Assembly (NCBI GenBank): GCA_016781115.1
Contig: JADDQX010000043.1
Coordinates: forward strand, 1-14,618
DNA: 14,618 bases
Reading direction: 5' to 3'
Source of the DNA: Actinomycetota bacterium
GTDB taxonomy: Bacteria; Actinomycetota; CADDZG01; WHSQ01
Under the pieces are notes generated by a model. The model did no database searches, was not told the DNA's origin, and saw only the letters and a program-made list of their open reading frames with translations. The position numbers were made by a program, and so were the translations under genes. Of the stretch, positions 1-6,864 are shown piece after piece (the stretch's first letter is position 1; every line of letters starts with the position of its first letter).

Positions 1-28
1 TCGGAGCCGGAAGCGGGCGGGCAAGAGG

Positions 29-493
29 CTAGATCGAAGTTTCTTCGCGCTCTCCCATCTTCTCGTTCGTCAGGATGATCCAGCGCCCCCCCAGCGCAGG
101 AGGCACGCAGAGCATCGCGACGAGCAAGACCAGGGCCACGAGCCGCGACGCGCGATCGGGCGGCGTCGAGTCGACGACCCAGAAGACGCCGGGCACGCTC
201 ACGACGCTCCACGCCAGGAAGCCCGCGCCGACCATGAAGGTGGTGCGGCCGCGCAGGCGATCGTGCAGCCGGCGCAGGACGAGCCACGGGCCGAGCGTCA
301 CACCCGCCCACATCAAGAGGTAGACCGCGACGAAGGTGGCGAAAGCGGCGTCGGTGGAGTCGTCGAGAGTGCCCGCGTACCAAGCGCCGGCGCCCAACGC
401 CGTCGCCCCGCCGGCGAGCCCTCCGACCAGAGCACCGAGCCCTGTGGCGCCATAGTGCGGCGGCTGTTCTACAGGTAGCTCCGAAGGGCCCAC
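29..493 (-). CDS. Small four-helix membrane protein of unknown function
   Basis: I do not recognise this family. The 154-residue reading from a GTG at 493 has four hydrophobic segments, at about residues 15-38, 49-72, 85-107 and 117-141. A basic loop (LVLRRLHDRLRGR) follows helix 2, and a short charged tail ends in EREETSI. There is no visible enzymatic motif. The frame is open further upstream to 613, but that part lies inside the dioxygenase gene and reads as non-protein-like sequence. I therefore prefer GTG 493, which overlaps the dioxygenase end by 25 bp. Its only SD-like stretch (CGGAG) sits too close to the GTG, so translational coupling to the upstream gene is likely. It is the last gene of the minus-strand L,D-transpeptidase/dioxygenase set. 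A role as a transporter or accessory protein would be a guess. Confidence 0.6.
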   Translation of the reverse strand: MGPSELPVEQPPHYGATGLGALVGGLAGGATALGAGAWYAGTLDDSTDAAFATFVAVYLLMWAGVTLGPWLVLRRLHDRLRGRTTFMVGAGFLAWSVVSVPGVFWVVDSTPPDRASRLVALVLLVAMLCVPPALGGRWIILTNEKMGEREETSI

Positions 494-1297
494 AGCTCCG
501 GGTAGAACCGCTTGTCGAGCGTCGTTCGAAGATAGGTCGCCCCCGTCGACCCACCGGTGCCTGTCTTGGAGCCGATCTGGCGCTCGACCATCAATACGTG
601 GCGATAGCGCCACAGCGCGAAGAACTCGTCGTGGGTGAGCAGCGCCTCGGAGACGTGGAACTCGTCTATGAAGGTGTCGCGGTCGCGCGCGAGGCGAACG
701 AGGCTGTCGCGGCGCGCTTCTTCGTCATCACGCGGCATGGGAAGGCCGCGCTGATCGAGGAGCGCGCAGAAGCCGTCCCACAGCGTCGGCTCGTCGAGCC
801 TCCGTTCCAAGCGACTCCTCTCGTCCCCGCTCGTGGCCAACCTCTCCAGGTAACGCGGGTCCTTGAGACCCGAGATGAACTCGATCTCGCGGAACTGCAC
901 AGACTGGAAGCCGCTCGCGGGCGCCAGGTGCGAACGGAACTCCAGGAAGTCTTGGGGCGACATGGTCTCGAGCACGGGGATCTGCGAGATGAGGACGTTC
1001 TCGATCGTGTGGAGACGCTCGAGGTAGTGCCGTGCCCGCTGGCTCGCGCCGGCGAACATCAAGTCCCTTATCGACTCCAGCTCGAAGAGCATCTCTTTGA
1101 ACCAGAGCTCGAAGACCTGGTGGATCGTGATGAACAGGAGCTCGTCGTGTGCGGGCGGATCCGACTCGAGATCCTGGAGGTTCAGGAGGTCGGGGATCTG
1201 CAGGTAGGTCCCGTAAGAGAGCCGCCGATCCTCCTCGCCGAAGCGGGGGGGCTTGCGTTGGAGGATCGCTAGCCGTCTTTCCCGCCGGAGTTGCCAC
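469..1297 (-). CDS. kynA: Tryptophan 2,3-dioxygenase (possible frameshift near 5' end)
   Basis: Haem enzyme that opens the indole ring of L-tryptophan with O2 to give N-formylkynurenine, the first step of the kynurenine pathway. Family marks are all present: the N-terminal LSYGTYL block, distal His in FITIHQ (codon 1120-1122), the substrate-carboxylate Arg in FQSVQFRE (codon 889-891), proximal haem His in LWRYRH (codon 598-600), and GTGGSTG. The frame is sound from 1245 down to the stop at 469 (258 residues). However, no ATG, GTG, TTG or CTG lies in that frame between the LSYG block and well inside the upstream gene. A GTG at 1297 in the adjacent frame would join it if the C7 run (minus strand, 1245-1251) had six Cs, giving 275 residues, close to the family's roughly 280-300. 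Coordinates given are for this repaired reading. It overlaps the upstream transpeptidase by about 29 bp. Function is certain; the start is not. Confidence 0.9.
1245..1251. other. Seven-base homopolymer at suspected frame slip
   Basis: A run of seven G on the plus strand (seven C in the dioxygenase sense). Upstream of it the only plausible start, GTG 1297, is in one frame; downstream the conserved dioxygenase sequence is in another. Removing one base joins the two. It could be an assembly or sequencing error, a real mutation or slippery-site expression. Confidence 0.5.
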
Positions 1298-2513
1298 CCC
1301 CGCCGCCGCCGCTCTCGGCGGTCGCGTCGTCGGGTTCCGTCGAGGGCTTCTTGTCGTCCTTGTTGGTGGGTTTGGGCGTGGGATCGGGCGCGGCCGCGTA
1401 CAGCGGCTTCAGCTCGCCCGCGATCACCGACACGATCGGCGTGCCTACCTCGACGAGGTCGTAGAGCTCGATCACGTCGGAGTTCGACATCCGCACGCAG
1501 CCGTGCGAGGCGTTGTAGCCGAGCGAGTACTCGGCCGCGGTGCCGTGGAAGCGGATCGCGGGGGCCGACCAGTTGATGGCTCGGACGCCGAGCGGGTTGT
1601 TCGGACCGGGCGGGATCGACTCGGGCATGTTGGCGCCCCAGGTGTCGGGAGCCGGATTCACCCACGTCGGTTCGTACCGAAGCTCCGTCACCTCGTAGAG
1701 ACCCGTCGGCGTCATGTACTCGGGCTGTCCTGTCGCCACCGTCCACTCCCGCTGGATCGCGCCGTCCTCGTAGAGGTAGAGCTTGTTCTCGCCGATCCGA
1801 ACGAGAAGGATCTGATCGAACTCGTCCTCTGTCACCTCGGGCTCGACCTCATCGACGGGAAGAGCGACCTCGTCCACGTCGTTGCGAAGCGCGTTCATCA
1901 AGGCTCTATGGCTGCGCTCGACCTGAACCTCGTAGCCGGTCTTCGAGCGAGAGATCTCGACCCACCCGCTGGAGTAATCGATGGCCGCTTCTACGGGCTC
2001 CTTGTCGATGCTGCCGGCGATTCCCTCGACGAAGCCGCGGGCGCCCTGCTCGGGATAGGTGATCGCGACCTTGCGGTTGAAGTCCAGCTCCTCGTCGAGG
2101 AACCGCATCTGGATCTTCTCGAGGAAGGTCGTGTCGTTGCTGGCAGCGAAGGCGGCCTTGACGACCCGCGCCGCGTTGCTCTTGGCGCCCAACTCTTTGG
2201 GCGTGACGGTCCAGGTCTTGTTCCTCCACGAGAGGTCGATCGCGCGGTTCAGCTGCGGGCCGATGGCGGTCTGGACCGCCTCCAGCGCCTCTGCCTGGGT
2301 CATGCCGCCGACGGGCATCCCGGCGATGGTGCCGCCGGGCAGGATGCGGCCCTCGTAGTCCTGGCTGTAGCGCATGGTGGCGTAGGACACACCGGCTCCG
2401 CCCAGCAGCAAGAGGGCGAAAACGACCGTTACAGCGATCGCGAACCTGCGACCGGGCCGCGGGAACCGGCGGCGCCGCTCGATGTTCGTCGTGTCCTCGT
2501 CAGAGAAGCTCAT
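1269..2513 (-). CDS. L,D-transpeptidase (YkuD domain) with N-terminal anchor
   Basis: A 414-residue membrane-anchored enzyme predicted to form 3-3 (L,D) cross-links in peptidoglycan or attach proteins to it, acting outside the membrane. It has a basic cytoplasmic start (IERRRRFPRPGRR), one transmembrane helix at about 24-46, then a VanW/PG-binding-4-like region (about 55-225). The YkuD domain (about 232-365) carries the catalytic signature: H323 in RFHGTA and SHGCVRM with H337, C339 and R341. A low-complexity tail rich in Pro/Lys/Asp, ending in a Gly run (about 373-414), follows and is probably disordered. The start is ATG 2513, preceded by GGAGG four bases upstream. It is the first gene of the minus-strand set, and its last codons overlap the dioxygenase start region. 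The fold and active site are clear; the exact substrate is inferred from the family. Confidence 0.93.
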   Translation of the reverse strand: MSFSDEDTTNIERRRRFPRPGRRFAIAVTVVFALLLLGGAGVSYATMRYSQDYEGRILPGGTIAGMPVGGMTQAEALEAVQTAIGPQLNRAIDLSWRNKTWTVTPKELGAKSNAARVVKAAFAASNDTTFLEKIQMRFLDEELDFNRKVAITYPEQGARGFVEGIAGSIDKEPVEAAIDYSSGWVEISRSKTGYEVQVERSHRALMNALRNDVDEVALPVDEVEPEVTEDEFDQILLVRIGENKLYLYEDGAIQREWTVATGQPEYMTPTGLYEVTELRYEPTWVNPAPDTWGANMPESIPPGPNNPLGVRAINWSAPAIRFHGTAAEYSLGYNASHGCVRMSNSDVIELYDLVEVGTPIVSVIAGELKPLYAAAPDPTPKPTNKDDKKPSTEPDDATAESGGGGGGNSGGKDG

Positions 2514-2633
2514 GTGGCCTCCATGCTACGAGCAATGGCAACAGTTCATCAGACGCCGAGCAGCTCGTGTCGGTTGCAACGCGTCCCGCGGGCGGTCATT
2601 CCCGCGGTTCCGTCGGAGCCATACGATGATCCG
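2514..2633. promoter_or_regulatory. Divergent intergenic region between ldt and cbs
   Basis: This 120-bp gap separates two divergent genes and must hold both promoters. TANNNT-type -10 candidates are TAGCAT on the minus strand (2523-2528, nine bases before the transpeptidase ATG) and TACGAT on the plus strand (2622-2627). I see no convincing -35 element, operator or riboswitch. The transpeptidase SD (GGAGG) lies at its left edge. Confidence 0.45.
2622..2627 (+). promoter_or_regulatory. Candidate -10 element for leaderless cbs mRNA
   Basis: TACGAT matches the actinobacterial TANNNT pattern and ends six bases before the cbs ATG. That would place transcription start at or next to the A of the start codon. 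The nearest SD-like sequence (GTCGGAG, 2611-2617) is too far upstream to serve, which fits a leaderless message. No good -35 is visible. Confidence 0.35.
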
Positions 2634-4022
2634 ATGACGATCTACGACTCCCTCTTGGACGCTATCGGAGGGACTCCTCTTCTTCGCCTGAGCAACGTGG
2701 GGCGGGAGCTGACGTGCACGCTGCTCGGCAAGTTGGAGATGCTGAACCCCGGCGGAAGTGTCAAGGACCGCATCGGCCTGCGGATGATCGAGCAAGCGGA
2801 GCAAGACGGCCTGCTGAGACCCGGCGGCACCATAGTCGAGCCCACCTCCGGCAACACCGGCGTCGGGCTCGCGATCGCAGCATCGCTCAAGGGATACCGC
2901 TGCATCTTCACCATGCCGGACAAGATGAGCCAAGAGAAGGCCGCGTTGCTGCGCGCCTACGGCGCCGAGGTCGTGATCACGCCCACCGCCGTCGCTCCGG
3001 AGTCGCCGGAGTCGTACTACCGGGTAGCGGATCGCTTGACCCGCGAGATCCCCGGTGCCTTCCAGCCGAACCAGTACCACAACGACCGGAACCCGCAGAG
3101 CCACTACGACACCACGGGCCCGGAGCTGTGGGAGCAGACCGAAGGGAAGATCACTCACTTCGTCGTGAGCGTCGGCACCGGCGGAACCGTCACGGGAGCG
3201 GGGCGGTATCTGAAAGAGCAGAATCCCGACATCGTGGTCGTCGGCGCGGACCCGGAAGGTTCGATCTTCACGAGCGAGGAGGTCGCGCCGTATCTGGTGG
3301 AGGGCATCGGCAAGGACTCGTGGCCGGAGACGCTGGATCGTGACGTCGTCGACCGTTGGGTAACGGTTTCGGACCGCGACAGCTTCCTCACCGCGCGCCG
3401 CATCACGAGAGAGGAGGGGCTGCTCGCCGGCGGTTCTTCCGGTACCGCGGCGTGGGCGGCGCTGGAGGTGGGAAGCGAGTTGGGTCCCGAGCACCTGATG
3501 GTCGTGATCCTCCCGGACTCCGGCAAGAACTACCTCTCCAAGCTCTACAACGACTCCTGGATGCTCGAACACGGCTTCCTGGATCGCCCCGGAACGATGG
3601 CGCGGATCGGCGAGGTGCTGGACGAGAAGCAGCGATTGGAGCCATCGATCCCCGACCTCGTCGCGGTGCCGGCGAACGAGAAGGTGGGCCGCGCGATCGA
3701 CCTCCTGCAGGAGTTCGGCATCTCACAGGTTCCGGTCGCGAAGAGCCCCGCTCCGTCCGATACGGCCGAGATCATCGGCTCGATCCAGGAGCGGTCGTTG
3801 TTGGATCGCGTGTTCCGGGACCGCGACGCGATCGACCGAGAGGTCGCCGACATCATGGATCCGCCGCTTCCGACGGTGCAGGCTGCCGCGGGTGTCGAGG
3901 AGATGTTCGCCGATCTCTCCAGGGGCGCCGAGGCGATCGTGGTGGCGGAGGGATCACGGCCGCTCGGCGTGCTGAGCAGAGCGGACCTGCTGGAGTTCCT
4001 CGCGCACCAGCAACGCGCCTGA
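2634..4022 (+). CDS. cbs: Cystathionine beta-synthase with C-terminal CBS-domain pair
   Basis: PLP enzyme that condenses serine with homocysteine to cystathionine in the cytoplasm (transsulfuration). The 462-residue product has a fold type II PLP core at about 1-320: K44 in GGSVKDR is the Schiff-base lysine, TSGNT (71-75) binds substrate carboxylate, GTGGTVTG (181-188) binds the cofactor phosphate, and PDSGKNYLSK (294-303) is characteristic of CBS rather than CysK. Two CBS (Bateman) domains follow, at about 340-395 and 404-460; in relatives they have a regulatory nucleotide- or SAM-sensing role. There is no N-terminal haem segment as in animal CBS. The open frame continues far upstream (to 1149), but that part is antisense to the transpeptidase and dioxygenase; MTIYDSLLDAIGGTPLL is the normal family start. 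It is convergent with the hydratase/isomerase gene, with metB just beyond. Confidence 0.95.
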   Translation: MTIYDSLLDAIGGTPLLRLSNVGRELTCTLLGKLEMLNPGGSVKDRIGLRMIEQAEQDGLLRPGGTIVEPTSGNTGVGLAIAASLKGYRCIFTMPDKMSQEKAALLRAYGAEVVITPTAVAPESPESYYRVADRLTREIPGAFQPNQYHNDRNPQSHYDTTGPELWEQTEGKITHFVVSVGTGGTVTGAGRYLKEQNPDIVVVGADPEGSIFTSEEVAPYLVEGIGKDSWPETLDRDVVDRWVTVSDRDSFLTARRITREEGLLAGGSSGTAAWAALEVGSELGPEHLMVVILPDSGKNYLSKLYNDSWMLEHGFLDRPGTMARIGEVLDEKQRLEPSIPDLVAVPANEKVGRAIDLLQEFGISQVPVAKSPAPSDTAEIIGSIQERSLLDRVFRDRDAIDREVADIMDPPLPTVQAAAGVEEMFADLSRGAEAIVVAEGSRPLGVLSRADLLEFLAHQQRA

Positions 4023-4049
4023 TCGCAGGGCTGCACCGCCCGTAGCGAT
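4022..4049. terminator. Hairpin between convergent cbs and hydratase/isomerase genes
   Basis: ATCGC a GGGC tgcacc GCCC gta GCGAT forms a nine-pair stem interrupted by a small asymmetric internal loop. It starts at the last base of the cbs stop codon and fills most of the 43-bp convergent gap. No T tract follows on either strand, so it is at best a non-canonical bidirectional terminator. Confidence 0.35.
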
Positions 4050-4065
4050 GCCGCAGTTGGAGCGG

Positions 4066-4812
4066 CTAACGCTGTAGCGAGCGCGTGACCGCTTCTGGGA
4101 ACTCAGGCGAGCTCATGCACTGAAGTTGAGCGGCCGCCTCGGCGTCCATCCCATCGCTCTGCGAGACCAGGTGCGCCGAATCGATCAGTCCCTTGGCCAG
4201 CCGCTTGGCGGCGTGCGGCGGTTGCGCCAGCCGCTCCGCCAGGTCGTCGGCGGCGGCCGCTAGCTGGGCGGCCGGAACCACGACCTCGGCGAGCCCGAAC
4301 TCTTCTGCCCGAAGCCCGTCGATCCGCTCCGCCAGCATGATCATCCGTTTCGCCCGCCCCGCTCCTACGAGCTGGGGCAGCCTCGTCGAGCCACCGAGAT
4401 CGGGGATGAGGCCGTAGCGCATCTCGAGGAGGCCAAGCGAAGCGTCCTCCGCGACGACTCGTAGATCGCACATCAACGCGAGCTGCAGCCCGGCGCCGTA
4501 GGCGTGGCCTTGGACCGCCGCGATCGTCGGCATCCGCAGCGCCGCGAGCTTCCGGAAGCCGGCTTGGGCGCGGGCGACCATGTCCTCGGGCGTGCCTGCC
4601 ATGCCCCCGAGGGAGGAGAGGTCGATGCCGCTGGAGAAGGAGCGGCCCGCGCCCGACACCACGACCACGTGCACGTCGTCGCGGCCGGCGATCTGGTCGG
4701 TCACCTCCGAGAGGCGATCGAACATCTCGAGGCTCATCGCGTTCAGGACCTCCGGGCGGTTGAGGCGGAGGTCGGCGCGGGGGCCGGAGAAGGAGAGCTC
4801 GACGACGCTCAT
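4066..4812 (-). CDS. Enoyl-CoA hydratase/isomerase family protein
   Basis: A 248-residue crotonase-fold protein acting on acyl-CoA thioesters, probably in fatty-acid or related acyl-CoA breakdown. The two oxyanion-hole segments are present: SSGIDL (60-65) and AYGAGLQLAL (104-113). In the active-site region, LLEMRYGLIPDLGGSTRL (128-145), E130 aligns with the first catalytic Glu of hydratases. The second hydratase Glu (Glu164 in the rat enzyme) falls on R158. D138 sits where dienoyl-CoA isomerases have their second acidic residue, so an isomerase role is as likely as hydration. The start is ATG 4812, with AGGGGGG eight bases upstream; that SD is part of a strong hairpin. It lies 58 bp downstream of metB on the same strand and is probably cotranscribed. 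The substrate cannot be told from sequence. Confidence 0.9.
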   Translation of the reverse strand: MSVVELSFSGPRADLRLNRPEVLNAMSLEMFDRLSEVTDQIAGRDDVHVVVVSGAGRSFSSGIDLSSLGGMAGTPEDMVARAQAGFRKLAALRMPTIAAVQGHAYGAGLQLALMCDLRVVAEDASLGLLEMRYGLIPDLGGSTRLPQLVGAGRAKRMIMLAERIDGLRAEEFGLAEVVVPAAQLAAAADDLAERLAQPPHAAKRLAKGLIDSAHLVSQSDGMDAEAAAQLQCMSSPEFPEAVTRSLQR

Positions 4813-4820
4813 CGTTCTGA

Positions 4821-4847
4821 CCCCCCTCGCAGCCGCCTGGAGGGGGG
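4821..4847 (-). promoter_or_regulatory. Hairpin enclosing the SD of the hydratase/isomerase gene
   Basis: In the mRNA sense, CCCCCCTC (4840-4847) pairs perfectly over eight bases with GAGGGGGG (4821-4828). An inner CAG/CTG pairing closes a four-base loop (GCGG), with one C bulged. The GAGGGGGG arm is the SD of the gene starting at 4812. The stem sits in the 58-bp metB gap, so it could limit translation, act as an mRNA processing or stability element, or weaken read-through. There is no U tract, which argues against a simple intrinsic terminator. Confidence 0.5.
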
Positions 4848-4870
4848 GCCGCAGTGCAGACAGAAGGGGT

Positions 4871-6022
4871 TCACCTGAAGGCCTGCTCTAGATCCGCGAT
4901 GAGGTCGTCGGGGTGCTCGATCCCGACCGAGAGGCGCACGAGGCCCTCGGGGACCTCCATCCCGGAGCCGGCGAGGCTGAGGTGCGTCATCTGCCCCGGG
5001 TGCTCGATCAAGGACTCGACGCCGCCGAGGGACTCGGCGAGGAAGAACAACTTCGTGCGCTCGCAGATCTGGAGCGCCCGCTCCATCGAATCGACCTCGA
5101 ACGAGACCATGCCCCCAAACAGAGGCTCCCCAGAGGCGCTCATCTGCCTCGCCGCCACCTCGTGGTTCGGGAAGCCGGGCAACCCTGGGAAGTGGATCTT
5201 CTGCACCGCCTCTTGAGATTGGAGCCACTCGACGACCCGAGCAGCACCCGCGCAGTGTGCTCGCATCCGCACCGCGAGCGTCTTCAGTCCCCGCAGCAGG
5301 AGCCAGGCGTCGAAGGGGCCGGGGATCGCCCCGACGGAGTTCTGCAGGTACCGGAGCCGCTCGGCCAGCGCGTCATCCGAGGTGGCGAGCGACCCCACGA
5401 CGAGGTCCGAGTGGCCGCCGAGGTACTTGGTGGCGGAGTAGACGACGACGTCCGCCCCGTGCTCCAACGGGCGCTGGATGTAGGGGGTCGCGAAGGTGTT
5501 GTCGACCGCTACCACCGCTCCCACCTCGTGCGCCGCGTCCGACAGCGCTCGCAGATCGAGGACCTTCAGAAGGGGGTTCGTCGGCGTCTCCGCGAGCAGC
5601 ATCGCGGCGTCCGCGGCGAGCTCGCGGCGGACCGCGTCGAGATCCGCCATGTCCACCGTCGCGAAGTCGAGGCCGAGCTGGGTCAGCACCTTCGCGAAGA
5701 GCCGGTAGGTGCCGCCGTAGACGTCGTCCGGGATCAGGACGCGGTCCCCCGACCTCAGGGTTAGTGCCAGCGTGGCGATCGCGGCCATCCCGGAAGAAAA
5801 CGCGACCCCGTGCGTTGACCCTTCAAGGGAAGCGAGACATGTCTCGAGTGCCCGTCTTGTCGGGTTGTCGGTTCGGGAATATTCGAAACCTTTGTGCTTC
5901 GCTACAGCTTCCTGGACGTACGTCGATGTTTGATAGATCGGGACGACCGCCGCACCGGTCGCCGGGTCAGGGTCCTGACCCACGTGGATGGCGGCGGTTT
6001 CGAAGCGAATAGGGTCGGTCAT
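4871..6022 (-). CDS. metB: Cystathionine gamma-synthase / gamma-lyase
   Basis: PLP enzyme of the Cys/Met metabolism family, 383 residues, the usual length. It either makes cystathionine from an activated homoserine plus cysteine (MetB) or cleaves cystathionine to cysteine, 2-oxobutyrate and ammonia (gamma-lyase); sequence alone does not separate these. Marks: YSRTDNPTR (48-56) for phosphate binding from the partner subunit, SSGMAA (76-81), the ring-stacking Tyr in DDVYGGTYR (Y102), D174 in AVDNTFATP contacting the pyridine N, K199 in YSATKYLGGHSD as the Schiff-base lysine, and SLGGVESLIEHP near the C-terminus. The start is ATG 6022, with GGAG eight bases upstream. With cbs nearby, both halves of reverse transsulfuration are present. 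It is likely cotranscribed with the hydratase/isomerase gene 58 bp downstream, and its start is 20 bp from the divergent amidotransferase gene. Confidence 0.92.
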   Translation of the reverse strand: MTDPIRFETAAIHVGQDPDPATGAAVVPIYQTSTYVQEAVAKHKGFEYSRTDNPTRRALETCLASLEGSTHGVAFSSGMAAIATLALTLRSGDRVLIPDDVYGGTYRLFAKVLTQLGLDFATVDMADLDAVRRELAADAAMLLAETPTNPLLKVLDLRALSDAAHEVGAVVAVDNTFATPYIQRPLEHGADVVVYSATKYLGGHSDLVVGSLATSDDALAERLRYLQNSVGAIPGPFDAWLLLRGLKTLAVRMRAHCAGAARVVEWLQSQEAVQKIHFPGLPGFPNHEVAARQMSASGEPLFGGMVSFEVDSMERALQICERTKLFFLAESLGGVESLIEHPGQMTHLSLAGSGMEVPEGLVRLSVGIEHPDDLIADLEQAFR

Positions 6023-6042
6023 CTCACAAGCTCCAGGGAGGG
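6023..6042. promoter_or_regulatory. 20-bp divergent gap holding both ribosome-binding sites
   Basis: The gap contains the metB SD (GGAG on the minus strand, complement of 6031-6034) and a purine run, AGGGAGGG (6035-6042), that abuts the amidotransferase ATG with no spacer. Neither promoter can fit here, so each must lie within the other gene's 5' coding end. TAGGGT at 6010-6015 is a possible -10 for the plus-strand gene. Confidence 0.5.
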
Positions 6043-6864
6043 ATGGAAATCAGCGACAGGGATACCACGGCGACGGCGCCCGGACGCCCGTGGATCGCGG
6101 TAGTGGCGCAGTGGCGCAAGGGCCTGACCAGGATCCCCATCCCCTACTCGCACGCCGTTCGGTCGTCGGGCGGCCACACGAAGGTGCTCTCGACGTTCGA
6201 CCTGCCCGTGTCGGAGCAGGTGCCGGTGGGGCTCGAGGTGATAGCAAAGCTGGACCCCTACGACCCGTCTCCGCTGGAAGGCGCTTCGGGCCTGCTGATC
6301 CCCGGGGGAGGTGACATCGATCCCGAGCTGTACGGATGCCCCCGCCACCCTCGGACCCACAACGTCAGCAACCGGCGGGACCGCTTCGAGCTCACCCTTT
6401 TGAGCCACGCGCTTGAACGCGACATGCCGGTGTTCGCCATCTGCCACGGCATGCAGTTGCTGAACGTCTTCTACGGCGGCCGCCTGGTGCAGCACCTTCC
6501 GGACGAGCCCGGCCGGCTGGAGCACGATCGGGACATGCCTCGGGCGGAGCCGGTCCACAACCTGCACGTCAAGCAAGGAAGCCGCTTCGAAGATCTCATC
6601 GGGGCCGTGAACGCGCCCGTGAACTCGCATCACCACCAAGGCCTCGACGGGGCCGCGGGGCCGCTCGAGGAGGTGGCCTGGGCCGAGGACCACGTGCTAG
6701 AGGCCGTCGTCTCCCGCGACCACACCTGGGTCGTCGGGGTGCAATGGCACCCAGAGGCGATGGCGGACACGGACCGTCATCAGCGCCGGCTGTTCGACCA
6801 GTTCGTGGCCGCAACCAAGGCTTACAGCGCGAAGGAGTCGCAGCTCACCGCTCGCTCCGCTTAG
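6043..6864 (+). CDS. Class I glutamine amidotransferase, PuuD/peptidase C26 type
   Basis: A 273-residue cytoplasmic hydrolase of the gamma-glutamyl-gamma-aminobutyrate hydrolase family. Relatives free GABA or other amines from gamma-glutamyl conjugates in polyamine breakdown. Motifs in order: PGGGDIDPELYG (87-98), the nucleophile elbow FAICHGMQLLNV with C134, VNSHHHQGLD (193-202), and GVQWHPE with H236 and E238 completing the triad. Most relatives have Arg after the nucleophile (CRGMQ); here it is His (CHGMQ). The start is ATG 6043; no other start fits before the first beta-strand. No polyamine genes are nearby, so the substrate is open. The short N-terminal extension (about 15 residues) is low in conserved features. 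The last 20 bp overlap the convergent DUF5719-like gene. Confidence 0.88.
   Translation: MEISDRDTTATAPGRPWIAVVAQWRKGLTRIPIPYSHAVRSSGGHTKVLSTFDLPVSEQVPVGLEVIAKLDPYDPSPLEGASGLLIPGGGDIDPELYGCPRHPRTHNVSNRRDRFELTLLSHALERDMPVFAICHGMQLLNVFYGGRLVQHLPDEPGRLEHDRDMPRAEPVHNLHVKQGSRFEDLIGAVNAPVNSHHHQGLDGAAGPLEEVAWAEDHVLEAVVSRDHTWVVGVQWHPEAMADTDRHQRRLFDQFVAATKAYSAKESQLTARSA

Noticed and set aside
1294..1320. GGC-rich microrepeat at the transpeptidase 3' end
   Set aside because: It encodes the Gly run of the protein tail, and a short low-complexity tract like this is common in GC-rich genomes. It is not a separate repeat element.
1298..1746. In-frame upstream extension of the dioxygenase from GTG 1746
   Set aside because: It would overlap about 475 bp of the transpeptidase and is Arg-rich shadow sequence without similarity to a dioxygenase N-terminus.
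1149..2633. Long plus-strand open frame continuing upstream of cbs
   Set aside because: It is antisense to the dioxygenase and transpeptidase genes, both of which carry intact catalytic motifs. The cbs family start is at 2634. Long antisense frames are expected in GC-rich coding DNA.
4913..5764. Plus-strand open frame of 283 codons opposite metB
   Set aside because: The minus-strand metB has every family motif. The plus-strand translation is low in structure and shows no motif.
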